From an uncultured Nitrosomonadales bacterium (GTDB taxonomy: Bacteria; Pseudomonadota; Gammaproteobacteria; Burkholderiales; Gallionellaceae), in assembly GCA_903915035.1 (NCBI GenBank), contig CAIWRI010000102.1, positions 1 to 64,000 of the forward strand: a stretch of 64,000 nt of DNA, read 5' to 3'. Positions 38,630-48,973 of this stretch are shown piece after piece. Numbering within the stretch: position 1 is the first letter of the stretch; the number at the start of each line of letters is the position of its first letter. The notes beneath the pieces were generated by a model that saw only the letters and a list, made by a program, of their open reading frames with translations, had not been told where the DNA came from and ran no database searches. The position numbers were made by a program, and so were the translations under genes.

Positions 38630-40228
38630 GTGCACCAGCTTGGTGTTAGCGAAAGCTGCCGAACGGGGATTTTCTGTATGGCGCACGCAGCAATGGAAAC
38701 CATGACACAGCAACATACTAGTAAGCAATGGAAGCATTGTATTGTTCGCCGTGCTTTTGTATTGCATGGCGATAATCTTGGTCATCGCGTGGTGCGTGGT
38801 GCGAGTTTCACCTTGCTAGGCATCGCCTTGCGTACTGTTATGACCATTGGTTCCGTATCTATTCTTGCACGCCTTCTTTTGCCCGCTGATTTTGGTTATC
38901 TCGCCATGGCGAGTGTGGTTACTGAGTTAGCTATGCTTTTCGGTAATTTTGGATTTGCTTCCGTATTGATACAACAACGTGTCATTAACCGCTTGCAAAT
39001 AGATACGGTGTTCTGGGCATCTGCGCTTCTTGGATTTTTTCTCACGATTGCTGTATTCCTTCTTTCATATGTTACCAGCTGGTTGTTTCATGAACCAATG
39101 GTCGGCCAGATAATGCGCGTCTTGTGTTTGAATTTTGCCATTGAAGGCCTAATCGTCGTCCATGGTGCCTTGATATCCCGTCTGATGCGATTTTACGCTG
39201 ATTTCTGGATGCAATTTCTCTCCATGATGTGTCGTGTTTTAGTAACAATCGTATTCGCGTGGCAAGGTTACGGTGTGTGGAGCTTTGTGATTGGCACGCT
39301 GACGGGTGGAGTATTCAGATTGGTGATAAATGTGCTGATGATTCCTTATAGGCCACGCTTGAGATTTAACTTACCTTATCTGAAGTCCACCTGGAAAACA
39401 AATTCCAGTTATTTTGCCGGTGGGCTGCTTTTTTATGCCAATACGAATGTTGATTTGTTTCTTATAGGCCGCATGATCGGCGCCACCGCGCTGGGCTATT
39501 ACCAAAATTCTCGCTCGCTAACCGATGAAGTGCGTTACCGAATATCAGCCCCCCTGCAGCGCGTGTTGTTTCCTGCCTTCTCTTCCTTGCAAGATAATAC
39601 CGAATGGCTTCAACTCGCAGTACTGCGCAGTGGTCGTTTGTTAGCTGCTTTTATATTTCCCATGGGTATCGGCATCGCGGCGACTGCAAATGAACTGGTG
39701 CCGATCTTGTATGGTGAAAAATGGCTCGCGATGATTCCAGTAGTGAAGTTATTAGGTTTGAGTACTGCCCTAAAAGGCAGTACTGCTATCGTAACACCCT
39801 TGTTTAACGCCGCAAACAGAGTTGCACTTTCACTACGTTACAGTATTTTCGGCTCGATTATTGTTGTGCTATCCGTATTAGCAGCAAGCCCCTGGGGCAT
39901 AGAAGCAGTAGCCGGCGCCATTGCCTTGTCTGCTCTCTATTCATTAGTTGGCTATCGGGTTGGGCTTGGGCTCATCGGCTTAGGCTGGAGTTCTGTTTGG
40001 TCCATGCTGGCCCCCCCCATGTTTGCATCTGCACTCATGTGGGGGGCGATAGAAGTTGCAAGGGTTTTATTAGCGGGCCATCTGGCGGGGTGGGCAAGTC
40101 TTGTCTGGTATATCACGCTGGGTGTTATTGTTTATACGCTGGTGCTTGTTCTGAGCTCCCCAATTTTTTTGGGTGATTTAAAAGCCGTACTCATAAAATT
40201 GCGGCCAACTGTCATCCAGTCAACATAA
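38630..40228 (+). CDS. Polysaccharide flippase (Wzx/MATE-like); start uncertain, possibly 38702
   Basis: RGASFTLLGIALRTVMTIGSVSILARLLLPADFGYLAM, about 12 TM segments. Confidence 0.88.
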   Translation: MHQLGVSESCRTGIFCMAHAAMETMTQQHTSKQWKHCIVRRAFVLHGDNLGHRVVRGASFTLLGIALRTVMTIGSVSILARLLLPADFGYLAMASVVTELAMLFGNFGFASVLIQQRVINRLQIDTVFWASALLGFFLTIAVFLLSYVTSWLFHEPMVGQIMRVLCLNFAIEGLIVVHGALISRLMRFYADFWMQFLSMMCRVLVTIVFAWQGYGVWSFVIGTLTGGVFRLVINVLMIPYRPRLRFNLPYLKSTWKTNSSYFAGGLLFYANTNVDLFLIGRMIGATALGYYQNSRSLTDEVRYRISAPLQRVLFPAFSSLQDNTEWLQLAVLRSGRLLAAFIFPMGIGIAATANELVPILYGEKWLAMIPVVKLLGLSTALKGSTAIVTPLFNAANRVALSLRYSIFGSIIVVLSVLAASPWGIEAVAGAIALSALYSLVGYRVGLGLIGLGWSSVWSMLAPPMFASALMWGAIEVARVLLAGHLAGWASLVWYITLGVIVYTLVLVLSSPIFLGDLKAVLIKLRPTVIQST

Positions 40229-40243
40229 GTTTACAGGCACACT

Positions 40244-41425
40244 TTGACACACACATTACCACTCCCCTGGGACGACTTAAAAGATCGGTATGATGTTTCC
40301 ATTATCGTGCCGACTTACAACCGCGCGCACTATATCGAGGAATGCCTGGATAGCCTGCTAAATCAGACACGGGCCGCCATTGAAATCATTGTGATTGATG
40401 ACGGTTCTGAGGACGACACCGCAGAACGTGTGAGCCGATACGGAAAACATATCCGCTACATCCAAAAGGCAAACGGCGGCAAGCCCGCGGCTGTAAATCT
40501 GGCACTCACCCTTGTGCAAGGCAATCTGGTATGGCTATTTGACGATGACGACGTAGCCCTGCCGAATGCCATAGAGCATCGCGTTGCTGCTTTAAAGAAC
40601 AAGCCTGATGCCGGTTTTGTCTATAGCCCTTATAGCTGGGGATCCGATGGGGCAGATAAGCGAATTGTTCGAGGTTGTCTAAATAATGCCCAATTTTTTG
40701 AGGAAGATAGGCTATTTGCAGAGCTGCTTAAAGGCTGCTTTTTTTCCTTAAACAGCGCCTTAGTGCGAGTTGAGGCATATCACCTTGCAGGGGAATTTGA
40801 TGTTTCCTTAATTGCTTCTGAAGATTATGATATGTTGATCCGTTTGGCGCGAATTTTTAAGGCAGCCTATTCGCCTGAACCTAGCTTTCTTGCCCGGAAG
40901 CATATAGGTGATCGGGGGGCAAAAGGGCATCGAACTCCTTGGTATGCAAGAGCTAAGACATTTCAAAAGTATGATCGCCAAGTTGGGCTGAAATTTCGAA
41001 ACGCTTTAGCGCTAGGCGAATATCTTGTGCCGAATCACACCGCCATCGTCTCAATTGAGCAAATGCGACCGGCTCTGTTAGCACGGATGGCAGTGATGGC
41101 AGGAAAAGGGTGCATCGCCGAAATGTTTGAAGACCTGCAAGCCGCTTTGGCAACACTTGAGCAAGGCCAGCTTCTGAACGCTAATGAAACTAGCCAGATT
41201 AGCTCCGCAATTTGCATAGGTTATGCATATGCGGCCATTGAAGCCAACTTTCCCGCTTTCAAGCGCCATGTGGCTGAACTCCGTAAAGTAGATCCGGCTA
41301 AGCAAGTCGAGCAGGCGATTGCCAAGGGATTCTTCCGTCTCGCAAAGTCCTACCCTGGCAGCGTGAACGAGCGGGCTCGCAAACTTTTTATTTCGATTAA
41401 TATTTGGATAAGGCTTTACGACTAG
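40244..41425 (+). CDS. Family 2 glycosyltransferase
   Basis: SIIVPTYNRAHYIEECLDSLLNQT, VIDDGSEDDT, WLFDDDDVALP. Confidence 0.9.
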   Translation: MTHTLPLPWDDLKDRYDVSIIVPTYNRAHYIEECLDSLLNQTRAAIEIIVIDDGSEDDTAERVSRYGKHIRYIQKANGGKPAAVNLALTLVQGNLVWLFDDDDVALPNAIEHRVAALKNKPDAGFVYSPYSWGSDGADKRIVRGCLNNAQFFEEDRLFAELLKGCFFSLNSALVRVEAYHLAGEFDVSLIASEDYDMLIRLARIFKAAYSPEPSFLARKHIGDRGAKGHRTPWYARAKTFQKYDRQVGLKFRNALALGEYLVPNHTAIVSIEQMRPALLARMAVMAGKGCIAEMFEDLQAALATLEQGQLLNANETSQISSAICIGYAYAAIEANFPAFKRHVAELRKVDPAKQVEQAIAKGFFRLAKSYPGSVNERARKLFISINIWIRLYD

Positions 41426-41558
41426 GTGGATAGCATAGTGGAACTTGAATTTATCTCAAGTAATTTATTAAAAGTAATCGCATCTCAATTATGCATAAAT
41501 CAATGCAGACCTAGATCGATTGCAGTTTACTATTTCTACATTATTTAATTGGATTTCT

Positions 41559-42539
41559 ATGGACATTCCTAGCCCGTACCGAGTATCCCTTGTAATCCCC
41601 GTGTTTTGCGGAGAGAAAACACTTCCCTCATTGATTGGGGAGACAGCTCCATTGACTTTTGAGCAAACTTCGCCTGGCGGAAACTGTTTTGTGATCTGTG
41701 AAGTCCTCTTGATCCATGATTGCGGACCTGACCAGTCAGATAAGGCTTTGGAAGATCTCAGCGTCGAACATTCGTTTGTGCGACCTGTGTGGTTGACACG
41801 GAATTACGGGCAGCACGCCGCGACTTTAGCTGGCATGGCGAGTGCGACCGGTGATTGGGTCGCGATCATTGATGAGGATGGACAACAAAATCCGGTAGAC
41901 ATCGGCCTTATGCTCGATTATGCTTTGGCTGGATCATTCCAGCTCGTTTATGCTAAACCAACTAATACGCTCCCTCACGGCTGGCTGCGTAATGCTGCGA
42001 GCCGCACTGCCAAGGCTATTTCTGCGAAGGTACTGGGGAACAAAGCAATTGGTAATTTCAATAGCTTCCGCCTGATAGATGGTGAGATCGCTAGGACTTT
42101 GGCAGCTTACTGTGGTAACGGTGTCTATCTCGACGTAGGGCTTTTTTGGATCACCGGGCGCATCGGGCACTGCCCGGTTCATTTGAGAAATGAGTTAGGC
42201 AGACCCTCTGGGTATTCCTACTTTAAACTGTTCGGACATTTTTGGAACCTGATTCTTACCACCGGCACGCGCCCACTAAGACTGATTACTTTGATGGGGT
42301 TTTTCTCCGTGGTATTAGCCATTGTCATTTCGGGTTATGCGATTTATGGTAAATTTTATGGAAACATTCCTGTACAGGGCTGGACATCCCTGCTGATTGT
42401 CGTATCATTTTTCTCAGGAAGTATCCTGACAGCGCTTGGCGTAATCGCCGAATATCTGGCCGTCACGATGGGCATAGTCATGGGTAAGCCCCTGTATGTG
42501 GTTAGCAGCAAACCGACACGATCGGTGATCCGAAAATGA
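41559..42539 (+). CDS. GtrB/DPM1-like polyprenyl-phosphate glycosyltransferase
   Basis: RVSLVIPVFCGEKTLPSLI, WLTRNYGQHAATLAGMASATGDWVAIIDEDGQQNP, two C-terminal TM helices. Confidence 0.85.
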   Translation: MDIPSPYRVSLVIPVFCGEKTLPSLIGETAPLTFEQTSPGGNCFVICEVLLIHDCGPDQSDKALEDLSVEHSFVRPVWLTRNYGQHAATLAGMASATGDWVAIIDEDGQQNPVDIGLMLDYALAGSFQLVYAKPTNTLPHGWLRNAASRTAKAISAKVLGNKAIGNFNSFRLIDGEIARTLAAYCGNGVYLDVGLFWITGRIGHCPVHLRNELGRPSGYSYFKLFGHFWNLILTTGTRPLRLITLMGFFSVVLAIVISGYAIYGKFYGNIPVQGWTSLLIVVSFFSGSILTALGVIAEYLAVTMGIVMGKPLYVVSSKPTRSVIRK

Positions 42540-43489
42540 CCGTAGCCTGGGTCTTTGGAAGCAACGGGTTATTGGGCGCCGCGTTGTGTCGTGTGCTGCG
42601 CAGCAATGGCACGAAGTTGTTTTTTCCCGCAGAACGCTTTTGCTGGAATAATAGCCATGAACTTTTCGATCAGGTTGCGGCCGCTGTTCCGGCGTTTGCT
42701 GCACAAGTTGGCGCGGCTGAGCGATGGGAAATTTACTGGGCCGCTGGTGTCGGTACAATGAGCAGTTCGGCGGACATATTTGTGCCGGAAACACGCACTT
42801 TGTCGTTAGTACTACGGCTGCTTGAATCTGAACCACGTCTTCTGCCCATGTATGGAACCTTGGCGTTTGCCAGTTCTGCTGGCGCAATCTATGCCGGGTC
42901 ATTGGACGATATTATTACTGAGAATACTGTCCCCGCGCCGGCGACTGCTTACGCGCGTGCGAAACTCGGGCAAGAAGATCAGATTCGCGCATTTGCGTTT
43001 GCGAATGATGGGACCACGGCTATCATTTTCAGGCTTTCAACGCTCTACGGTCCGGGGCAAACTGCAGAAAAGAAACAGGGTCTTCTGAGTTATATTGCGC
43101 GCAGCATTTTGAGGAATCAGCCAATACAGCTTTACGTGCCGTACGATACGATCCGCGACTACATCGCGGCCGACGATGCCGCCGCCGTAATGGTAACCGC
43201 AATCCAAACAGGAAGTGAGAAATCGAGTGTTCTCATCAAGATTGTTGCATCTGAACAACCTGTGACGATTGCCGAGATCGTTTCGATTTTCAAGAGAGTT
43301 TCGCGGCGTACGCTGAGAGTTGTTACGAGCGGAAGCAAACTATCTGGCCTCTATTCTCATCGCGTGCAATTTCGATCGATAGCATTACCAGAATTCAACA
43401 GGGTGCCAATAAAAAGCCTCCCGGTTGGTATTTTCCAGCTAATGACGGCAGAGCGTGCTGCTTTCGCGGAGGGGCGAACTCGGAGGTAA
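42536..43489 (+). CDS. NAD-dependent epimerase/dehydratase family protein
   Basis: VFGSNGLLGAALCRVL, SSAGAIYAG, TAYARAKLGQE, DYIAADDAAAVMV. Confidence 0.85.
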   Translation: MTVAWVFGSNGLLGAALCRVLRSNGTKLFFPAERFCWNNSHELFDQVAAAVPAFAAQVGAAERWEIYWAAGVGTMSSSADIFVPETRTLSLVLRLLESEPRLLPMYGTLAFASSAGAIYAGSLDDIITENTVPAPATAYARAKLGQEDQIRAFAFANDGTTAIIFRLSTLYGPGQTAEKKQGLLSYIARSILRNQPIQLYVPYDTIRDYIAADDAAAVMVTAIQTGSEKSSVLIKIVASEQPVTIAEIVSIFKRVSRRTLRVVTSGSKLSGLYSHRVQFRSIALPEFNRVPIKSLPVGIFQLMTAERAAFAEGRTRR

Positions 43490-43671
43490 AGTGAACGTCC
43501 TGGTACTCTTCAGTGCATGACTAATGAGCGGCCCGGTGATTTTCCACGATTGGCATTTTTAGTTTTCCTGACGCATTGATATATAAAATGAGTCGGAGGC
43601 GGACTTCCTGCTAAGCCTTGGCACGGCTACAGGGGGCAGGTCAGGGGCTCAATTACTTTTGGAACCAAATC

Positions 43672-44373
43672 ATGAATGAAGCGGAGTTTGATAAGTTTGC
43701 AAACGAATACTATGCTTTGCATGCGGCCGGCATCACGGCGTCCGGTGAGGGGCCTGAGTATTTCGCTGAATACAAGATAAGGGACATCGCGCTCGAATAT
43801 GAGCAACATTTCTCACAGGTGGACGTGCCAGTGAAGATTCTCGATTTCGGCGCCGGTATTGGCGGCTCCATACCGTATGTGCAGAAGCATTTTGCCAGCG
43901 CACAGCTGACTTGTCTGGACTTATCGAGGCGCAGTTTGGAAATTGCGGAAAAACGGTTTCCATTACTCGCGGAATATGTCCACTTCGATGGAGCGCATAT
44001 TCCCTTTCCGTCGGAACACTTCGACATAGCTTACGCAATGTGTGTCTTTCATCATATCGACCACGCCGAGCATATTTCGTTACTTAAGGAATTGCGTAGG
44101 GTAATCCGGCCCGGTGGCAGCCTATTTATATTTGAACACAATCCCTATAACCCTCTGACCGTTCGTGTTGTCAATAATTGCCCGTTTGACGAGAATGCCC
44201 GACTAATCCGCGGAGTCGACATGAAGCGTCAACTGTTGGCTGCAGGATTTTCCCGTCCAAAAATCCGGTACAGGATATTTTTCCCCCGCATTATGCGGGC
44301 GCTACGATCATTGGAAAAAGCACTTACTTGGTTACCATTCGGTGGGCAGTACTATGTGCGATCTCGCAAATGA
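43672..44373 (+). CDS. Class I SAM-dependent methyltransferase
   Basis: VKILDFGAGIGGSIPYVQKHF, AYAMCVFHHIDHAEHISLLKELRRVIRPGGSLFIFEHNPYNP. Confidence 0.9.
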   Translation: MNEAEFDKFANEYYALHAAGITASGEGPEYFAEYKIRDIALEYEQHFSQVDVPVKILDFGAGIGGSIPYVQKHFASAQLTCLDLSRRSLEIAEKRFPLLAEYVHFDGAHIPFPSEHFDIAYAMCVFHHIDHAEHISLLKELRRVIRPGGSLFIFEHNPYNPLTVRVVNNCPFDENARLIRGVDMKRQLLAAGFSRPKIRYRIFFPRIMRALRSLEKALTWLPFGGQYYVRSRK

Positions 44374-44801
44374 ACGGCGGGCACTTTCGTCAATGTGCGA
44401 GATTCATCAGCGTCGGCTTTCTGAACACGATAGTCGCTTTATTCGTTATTTATGCAGCAAAATGGTTCATTCATCTAGGTGATGTTGCCGCGAATGTCAT
44501 TGGCTACGCTGTCGGTTTGTCGATGAGTTTTGTTCTTAATAGCAGCTGGACGTTTGCTTACCGAGGCCCCCTCTCGCCAGCGCTCGCTAAATTCTTGCTG
44601 GTAGCTCTGGCGGCCTATGGCATGAATTTACTGACGGTAATGGTGGCGATTCACAATATTGGGCTGAATGATTATATTGCTCAAATATTAGGCATTCCAC
44701 CCTATACATTGACGTCGTACCTTGCGAGTAAATATCTGGTCTTTCGTGCCAAATCCCGGCCAGAGCACGCCCGTCGTTGGAAACCAGGCATGCCCGATTA
44801 A
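44370..44801 (+). CDS. GtrA-family membrane protein
   Basis: RFISVGFLNTIVALFVIYAAKW, LNSSWTFAYRG, four TM; ATGA overlap with preceding stop. Confidence 0.88.
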   Translation: MNGGHFRQCARFISVGFLNTIVALFVIYAAKWFIHLGDVAANVIGYAVGLSMSFVLNSSWTFAYRGPLSPALAKFLLVALAAYGMNLLTVMVAIHNIGLNDYIAQILGIPPYTLTSYLASKYLVFRAKSRPEHARRWKPGMPD

Positions 44802-44885
44802 ATTAGATGTTTAGTAAACAACGGCTTGGAGCTACCAGTTTTCGGTCCGAAATAGCCTCAAAAACTGCAAAATAATGAAAGGCGA

Positions 44886-46727
44886 GTGAGCATGAACATT
44901 TCTTTTAATAAGTACTTTATGTCCGCTAAGGAGTTCCCGCTTGAACTGGACTGGCGCGCTGCATTGCCGGTTACGGTTCTGCTACTGACACAGGCCGGGC
45001 TTTACGTGTGGATGGCTCCGCGCGGATTTGAATTTACCGACGAGTCATACTATTTTCTCAACTATCTGTACTGGCGAGACCTGATTGGAACAATGTCGTT
45101 TTTTGGCGTCTATTTTGAATGGCCGTTCAGGATGCTTGGCCAAAGTGTGCCTGCTATTCGTATTTTCAGTCTTCTGTTGCTGCTTGCTAGCAGTGCCTTC
45201 TTTACCAAAGAAGCATTGGGTTATGTTTCCCGCCGCGATGGGATGACGAATGAAACGCCTTGGGCATTCATGCTGACCGCCATGGTTGTTTCACTGTTCT
45301 ACTTCGGATACCTGAGCACGCTCAGGGCACCCTCTTACAACCTTCTCGCGATCTGTTCAATGTTGGTATCTACAGGGCTATTACTGCGTCTGTTGGAGCG
45401 AGACGTACAGTTTTTTAATGCGCAGTTGACTTCGTTCTGTTACGGCTTGGTTGTCGGTGCCTGCGGCTTGGGCAAGCCTTCGACAGGAGTGCTGCTGGTA
45501 TTTTTCCACACAATGTTCTTCGCGTTGGCTAATCGTGATTGGCGGTTGAGGCACCTGCTGGATCTATTTGCCTTTTCCCTGGCTGGTGTAAGCCTGAACT
45601 TTGTTGTACTGCAATGGGAACATCCCCAGTGGCAGGGAGAGTTGCGCGAGGGGATGGCATTGCTAGGGATGGACGGCTCCCACGGCCTGCTTGATTTGGC
45701 AAATAAATTGCGGTGGGATATGCAGGCAATGGCACCTAAGTTGCTGCTTTTGGTTATTGGCGCAGAATTAGCCGTTGTGCTGCTGGTTCGTTGGCTTAGC
45801 CCCTACAGTCGCACCGTTTTGTCGGCAGTGGTGGGTGCGCTGATTTGCGGTTGTGTGCTTGAGTTGATATGGGGGCCCGCACGATGGTGGTTGCCGCTGC
45901 TTGGGCTGGCTGCGCTGTTACTCTGGAGCGTCGAAGGCTTTAGCCGCATGCCATTTCGTTTTGCAAAGGGCGACTTGACGGATTTAGCCTTGATGGCCTT
46001 GCTGTTTGCATTACCTATTGCATTCTCGTTTGGGACCAACATGCCTGTGTTGGAGCACAGCAAAATGGCGGCGGTGTTTGCTATCACAGCGCTTTTTTTG
46101 CGGCTTCAGCGTCTTGCTCGCCTTGGCATTCTCGCCCCCTCCGTACTTGGTGTTTGCTTGGTTGCCCTGTGCATACCGACGCTAGTGATACAGCTAAAAG
46201 CGGCACTAGATGTCCAGTATACATATCGCCAACGTAGTGCTCTTGCCGAGCAAACAATACCAGTGCGCCTTGGTGCTGCCGGCAACACGTTGCTTGTCGA
46301 CGCTTCAACGCGTGAAACACTGCAATCCGTGATTGGAGCCGCTCGCGCAGCCGGCTTCAAGCCCGGCCAGGTAATCCTAGATTTTACCGGCGATGGCTCT
46401 GGCCTGATCTACGCGCTTGGCGGGAAGCCACTGGGATCAGCCTGGCTGTCAGGTGGATATCCGGGTAGCCAGGGCATTGCCGCTTGCGTGATCCAACAAC
46501 TCCCAGTTGAGCCGCTGCGAAATGCCTGGCTGCTTAGCTCGGATAACAATCCTCGTGCAATCAATGGTTGGCAGAGATTGCTGGATGAGCGTCTGGGCCC
46601 CGGTGCACATGAGCTGGTAGCGACTGTCCTTATCGGTGCCCCATATCGCTGGAAAAAAAATTCGCCGGATAGCCTGTCCGTTCAGATATGGAAACCGCGA
46701 GTCTCCCCAGTATCAGGAAAACCTTAA
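44886..46727 (+). CDS. Polytopic membrane protein, GT-C glycosyltransferase-like
   Basis: About 10 TM; first loop FEFTDESYYFLNYLYWRD resembles GT-C DE motif; follows GtrB/GtrA. Confidence 0.6.
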   Translation: MSMNISFNKYFMSAKEFPLELDWRAALPVTVLLLTQAGLYVWMAPRGFEFTDESYYFLNYLYWRDLIGTMSFFGVYFEWPFRMLGQSVPAIRIFSLLLLLASSAFFTKEALGYVSRRDGMTNETPWAFMLTAMVVSLFYFGYLSTLRAPSYNLLAICSMLVSTGLLLRLLERDVQFFNAQLTSFCYGLVVGACGLGKPSTGVLLVFFHTMFFALANRDWRLRHLLDLFAFSLAGVSLNFVVLQWEHPQWQGELREGMALLGMDGSHGLLDLANKLRWDMQAMAPKLLLLVIGAELAVVLLVRWLSPYSRTVLSAVVGALICGCVLELIWGPARWWLPLLGLAALLLWSVEGFSRMPFRFAKGDLTDLALMALLFALPIAFSFGTNMPVLEHSKMAAVFAITALFLRLQRLARLGILAPSVLGVCLVALCIPTLVIQLKAALDVQYTYRQRSALAEQTIPVRLGAAGNTLLVDASTRETLQSVIGAARAAGFKPGQVILDFTGDGSGLIYALGGKPLGSAWLSGGYPGSQGIAACVIQQLPVEPLRNAWLLSSDNNPRAINGWQRLLDERLGPGAHELVATVLIGAPYRWKKNSPDSLSVQIWKPRVSPVSGKP

Positions 46728-47932
46728 TGACACTAAGCACATCTACTCAGAAGTGTGAGACTATCACTTCCGTAACTGTTCTGATACCAACATTTAACCG
46801 GGCGGGTTATATCAGAGAATGCCTGACAAGTATCCTTAGTCAGACCGTTCCGCCGCATCAGGTTATCGTGATTGATGATGGATCTCAGGACGACACTGCA
46901 ACCATACTGAACGAGTATAAGAATAGCATCACGATTCTCAGGCAACCAAACGGTGGCAAGGCTTCTGCAGTCAATTTTGGCCTAAAGCATGCGTCTGGTG
47001 AATACGTCTGGATTTTCGATGATGATGATGTTGCATTGCCTGATTCGATCGAAAAACGTTTGGCGGTATTTGATGCCCGGCCTGAATTGGGGTTCGTGAT
47101 CAGCGGGCACTACCACGGACAGGATGGGGCGGATGGCAGTATAGTGCGTGGGAGGTTGTACGAAGTCCCATGCCATCCCGAACAGGAAATATTTCCGCGT
47201 TTGATGGACGGATACTATTTTACGCTGCAAAGTATTTTGGTTAAAACATCTTGCTATCAAGATATTGGCGGGTTAGACGAGGCGTTGCTGCGTTCGCAGG
47301 ACTACGACATAATGATCAGGCTCGCTCAACGTTACCCCTGTGCGGTATTAAGTGAACCGACTTATATCATTCGTCAACACACGGGTGAGCGAGGCCCTGC
47401 AAGTATTCGTCACTCGGGTTTTTCACGAGAAAACATCTGGCTTGAATATGATCGGCTAATAGGACACAAAATCCGCGCCAATGTCGAGCTTGAGGAGTTC
47501 CTGCCAAGAAAGGTGGGCAGTGCTGTAAATGGAGAGTTTGACAGGCGAAGTGCTTTGCTTTGGAGGATGTCAGTGATGGCCAGCAAAGGCATGATCGGCG
47601 AGATGTTGGACGATTTGGTGATGGCGTGCGGTAATGGGGTGGAGGGTGTAAACGGTCTGAGTTATGTTCAGCGCAAAATTTGCAGCGGAAGCATATTTCA
47701 TATTTATTTTTTAATGGAGCTTCAGAAAAACCCAAAGCAATTACTTGACAGGTTGCATAAGATTGGAAGACTTAAGGCTGGCCGCGATGCCATCATCGGG
47801 TTTGCTCGTGGATTTTTCTGGATGGCAAGAAAGGGCGACGCGGGTGCGAAGTTACGGCTAACCCGACTATTGATGGGTTGTCGACTATTATTGGCTGCTC
47901 GTCCATTCTTTAGAAATAGCGCTTCAAAGTGA
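46727..47932 (+). CDS. Family 2 glycosyltransferase, paralog of 40244-41425
   Basis: VTVLIPTFNRAGYIRECLTSILSQT, VIDDGSQDDT, WIFDDDDVALPDSIEKRLAVFDARPELGFV. Confidence 0.9.
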   Translation: MTLSTSTQKCETITSVTVLIPTFNRAGYIRECLTSILSQTVPPHQVIVIDDGSQDDTATILNEYKNSITILRQPNGGKASAVNFGLKHASGEYVWIFDDDDVALPDSIEKRLAVFDARPELGFVISGHYHGQDGADGSIVRGRLYEVPCHPEQEIFPRLMDGYYFTLQSILVKTSCYQDIGGLDEALLRSQDYDIMIRLAQRYPCAVLSEPTYIIRQHTGERGPASIRHSGFSRENIWLEYDRLIGHKIRANVELEEFLPRKVGSAVNGEFDRRSALLWRMSVMASKGMIGEMLDDLVMACGNGVEGVNGLSYVQRKICSGSIFHIYFLMELQKNPKQLLDRLHKIGRLKAGRDAIIGFARGFFWMARKGDAGAKLRLTRLLMGCRLLLAARPFFRNSASK

Positions 47933-48969
47933 ACGGTATTCTTGATCAAGCGAGGCTGGCAATTGAAAACCATATGAGCACACAATTCGCAACTGCTCCA
48001 CTTATCTTCGGACCTTTTCCCCTGATAACGGTGATCGTGCCAGCTTACAACTGTGCAACCTATCTGCCAGAGGCGCTGGACAGCATTCTTTCCCAGCAAT
48101 ATCCGAATCTGGAAATCATCGTTGTGGACGATGGCTCTGTCGATGGCTGCGCTGAAATTGCCGATGATTATGGTCCTCCTGTAAGGGTCATTCGCCAGCA
48201 GAATCAGGGACCGGCCGCTGCACGTAACCGGGCGGCGAGAGAGGCTAAAGGGGAATACCTTGCCTTTCTGGACGGGGACGATCTCTGGCTCCCGGGCAAG
48301 CTCAAGGATCAGATGACACATTTGTTAGCTCATCGGGATATTGGAATTGTTTATGGTGGTTTTTGTCGCTGGTATGCCGACAAAAACGGCACATACCCTT
48401 CGGTATTGAGTGTTCATACGGTCGAAAATAGCGATGGACTGGACTTAAAACTATCGGGTTGGATTTACCACCATTTGCTCATTGATAATTATATTCACAT
48501 CATCACAGCGATCGTTTCGCGCAGCTTGTTTGAAATCTTGGGTGGTTTTGATGAGTCGCTGCGGATTGGTGAGGATTACGACTTCTGGCTGCGGGCAACG
48601 CAACTTGTACAGGCACATAAACTGGCAAGAGATGTCGCGCTTTACCGTGTAAATCCTGCCAGCACGACACATATCCCCCGCACAGTCAATTATGAGCAGG
48701 TGGTGGTGCTCCGCGCGGCAACAAAATATGGGCTTAGCTCCCCTGACGGTGCGGCGATTTCTCAGGCTGAATTTAATAACCGCCTGTCCGGCTTTGCTTT
48801 TGGTCACGGTTTCCTCCATTTTTGGCATGGCTCTCCATGCGTGGCTCTTGATTCTTTCAGGGAGGCGATAAAATTCAGGGGGAAACGATTGAAAACGATC
48901 ATGTATTTCTTTTTATCATACCTGCGATGCAAGCTGTCTCGCTTCATACACAGTTACAACAAAGGGTAG
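47929..48969 (+). CDS. Family 2 glycosyltransferase
   Basis: ITVIVPAYNCATYLPEALDSILSQQYPNLEIIVVDDGSVDG, FLDGDDLWLPGKL. Confidence 0.92.
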   Translation: MNGILDQARLAIENHMSTQFATAPLIFGPFPLITVIVPAYNCATYLPEALDSILSQQYPNLEIIVVDDGSVDGCAEIADDYGPPVRVIRQQNQGPAAARNRAAREAKGEYLAFLDGDDLWLPGKLKDQMTHLLAHRDIGIVYGGFCRWYADKNGTYPSVLSVHTVENSDGLDLKLSGWIYHHLLIDNYIHIITAIVSRSLFEILGGFDESLRIGEDYDFWLRATQLVQAHKLARDVALYRVNPASTTHIPRTVNYEQVVVLRAATKYGLSSPDGAAISQAEFNNRLSGFAFGHGFLHFWHGSPCVALDSFREAIKFRGKRLKTIMYFFLSYLRCKLSRFIHSYNKG

Positions 48970-48973
48970 TCCA

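Noticed and set aside
43618-43671. Upstream start for the methyltransferase ORF
   Set aside because: Leading residues MARLQGAGQGLNYFWNQI do not look like the family N-terminus; internal Met at 43672 is more likely.
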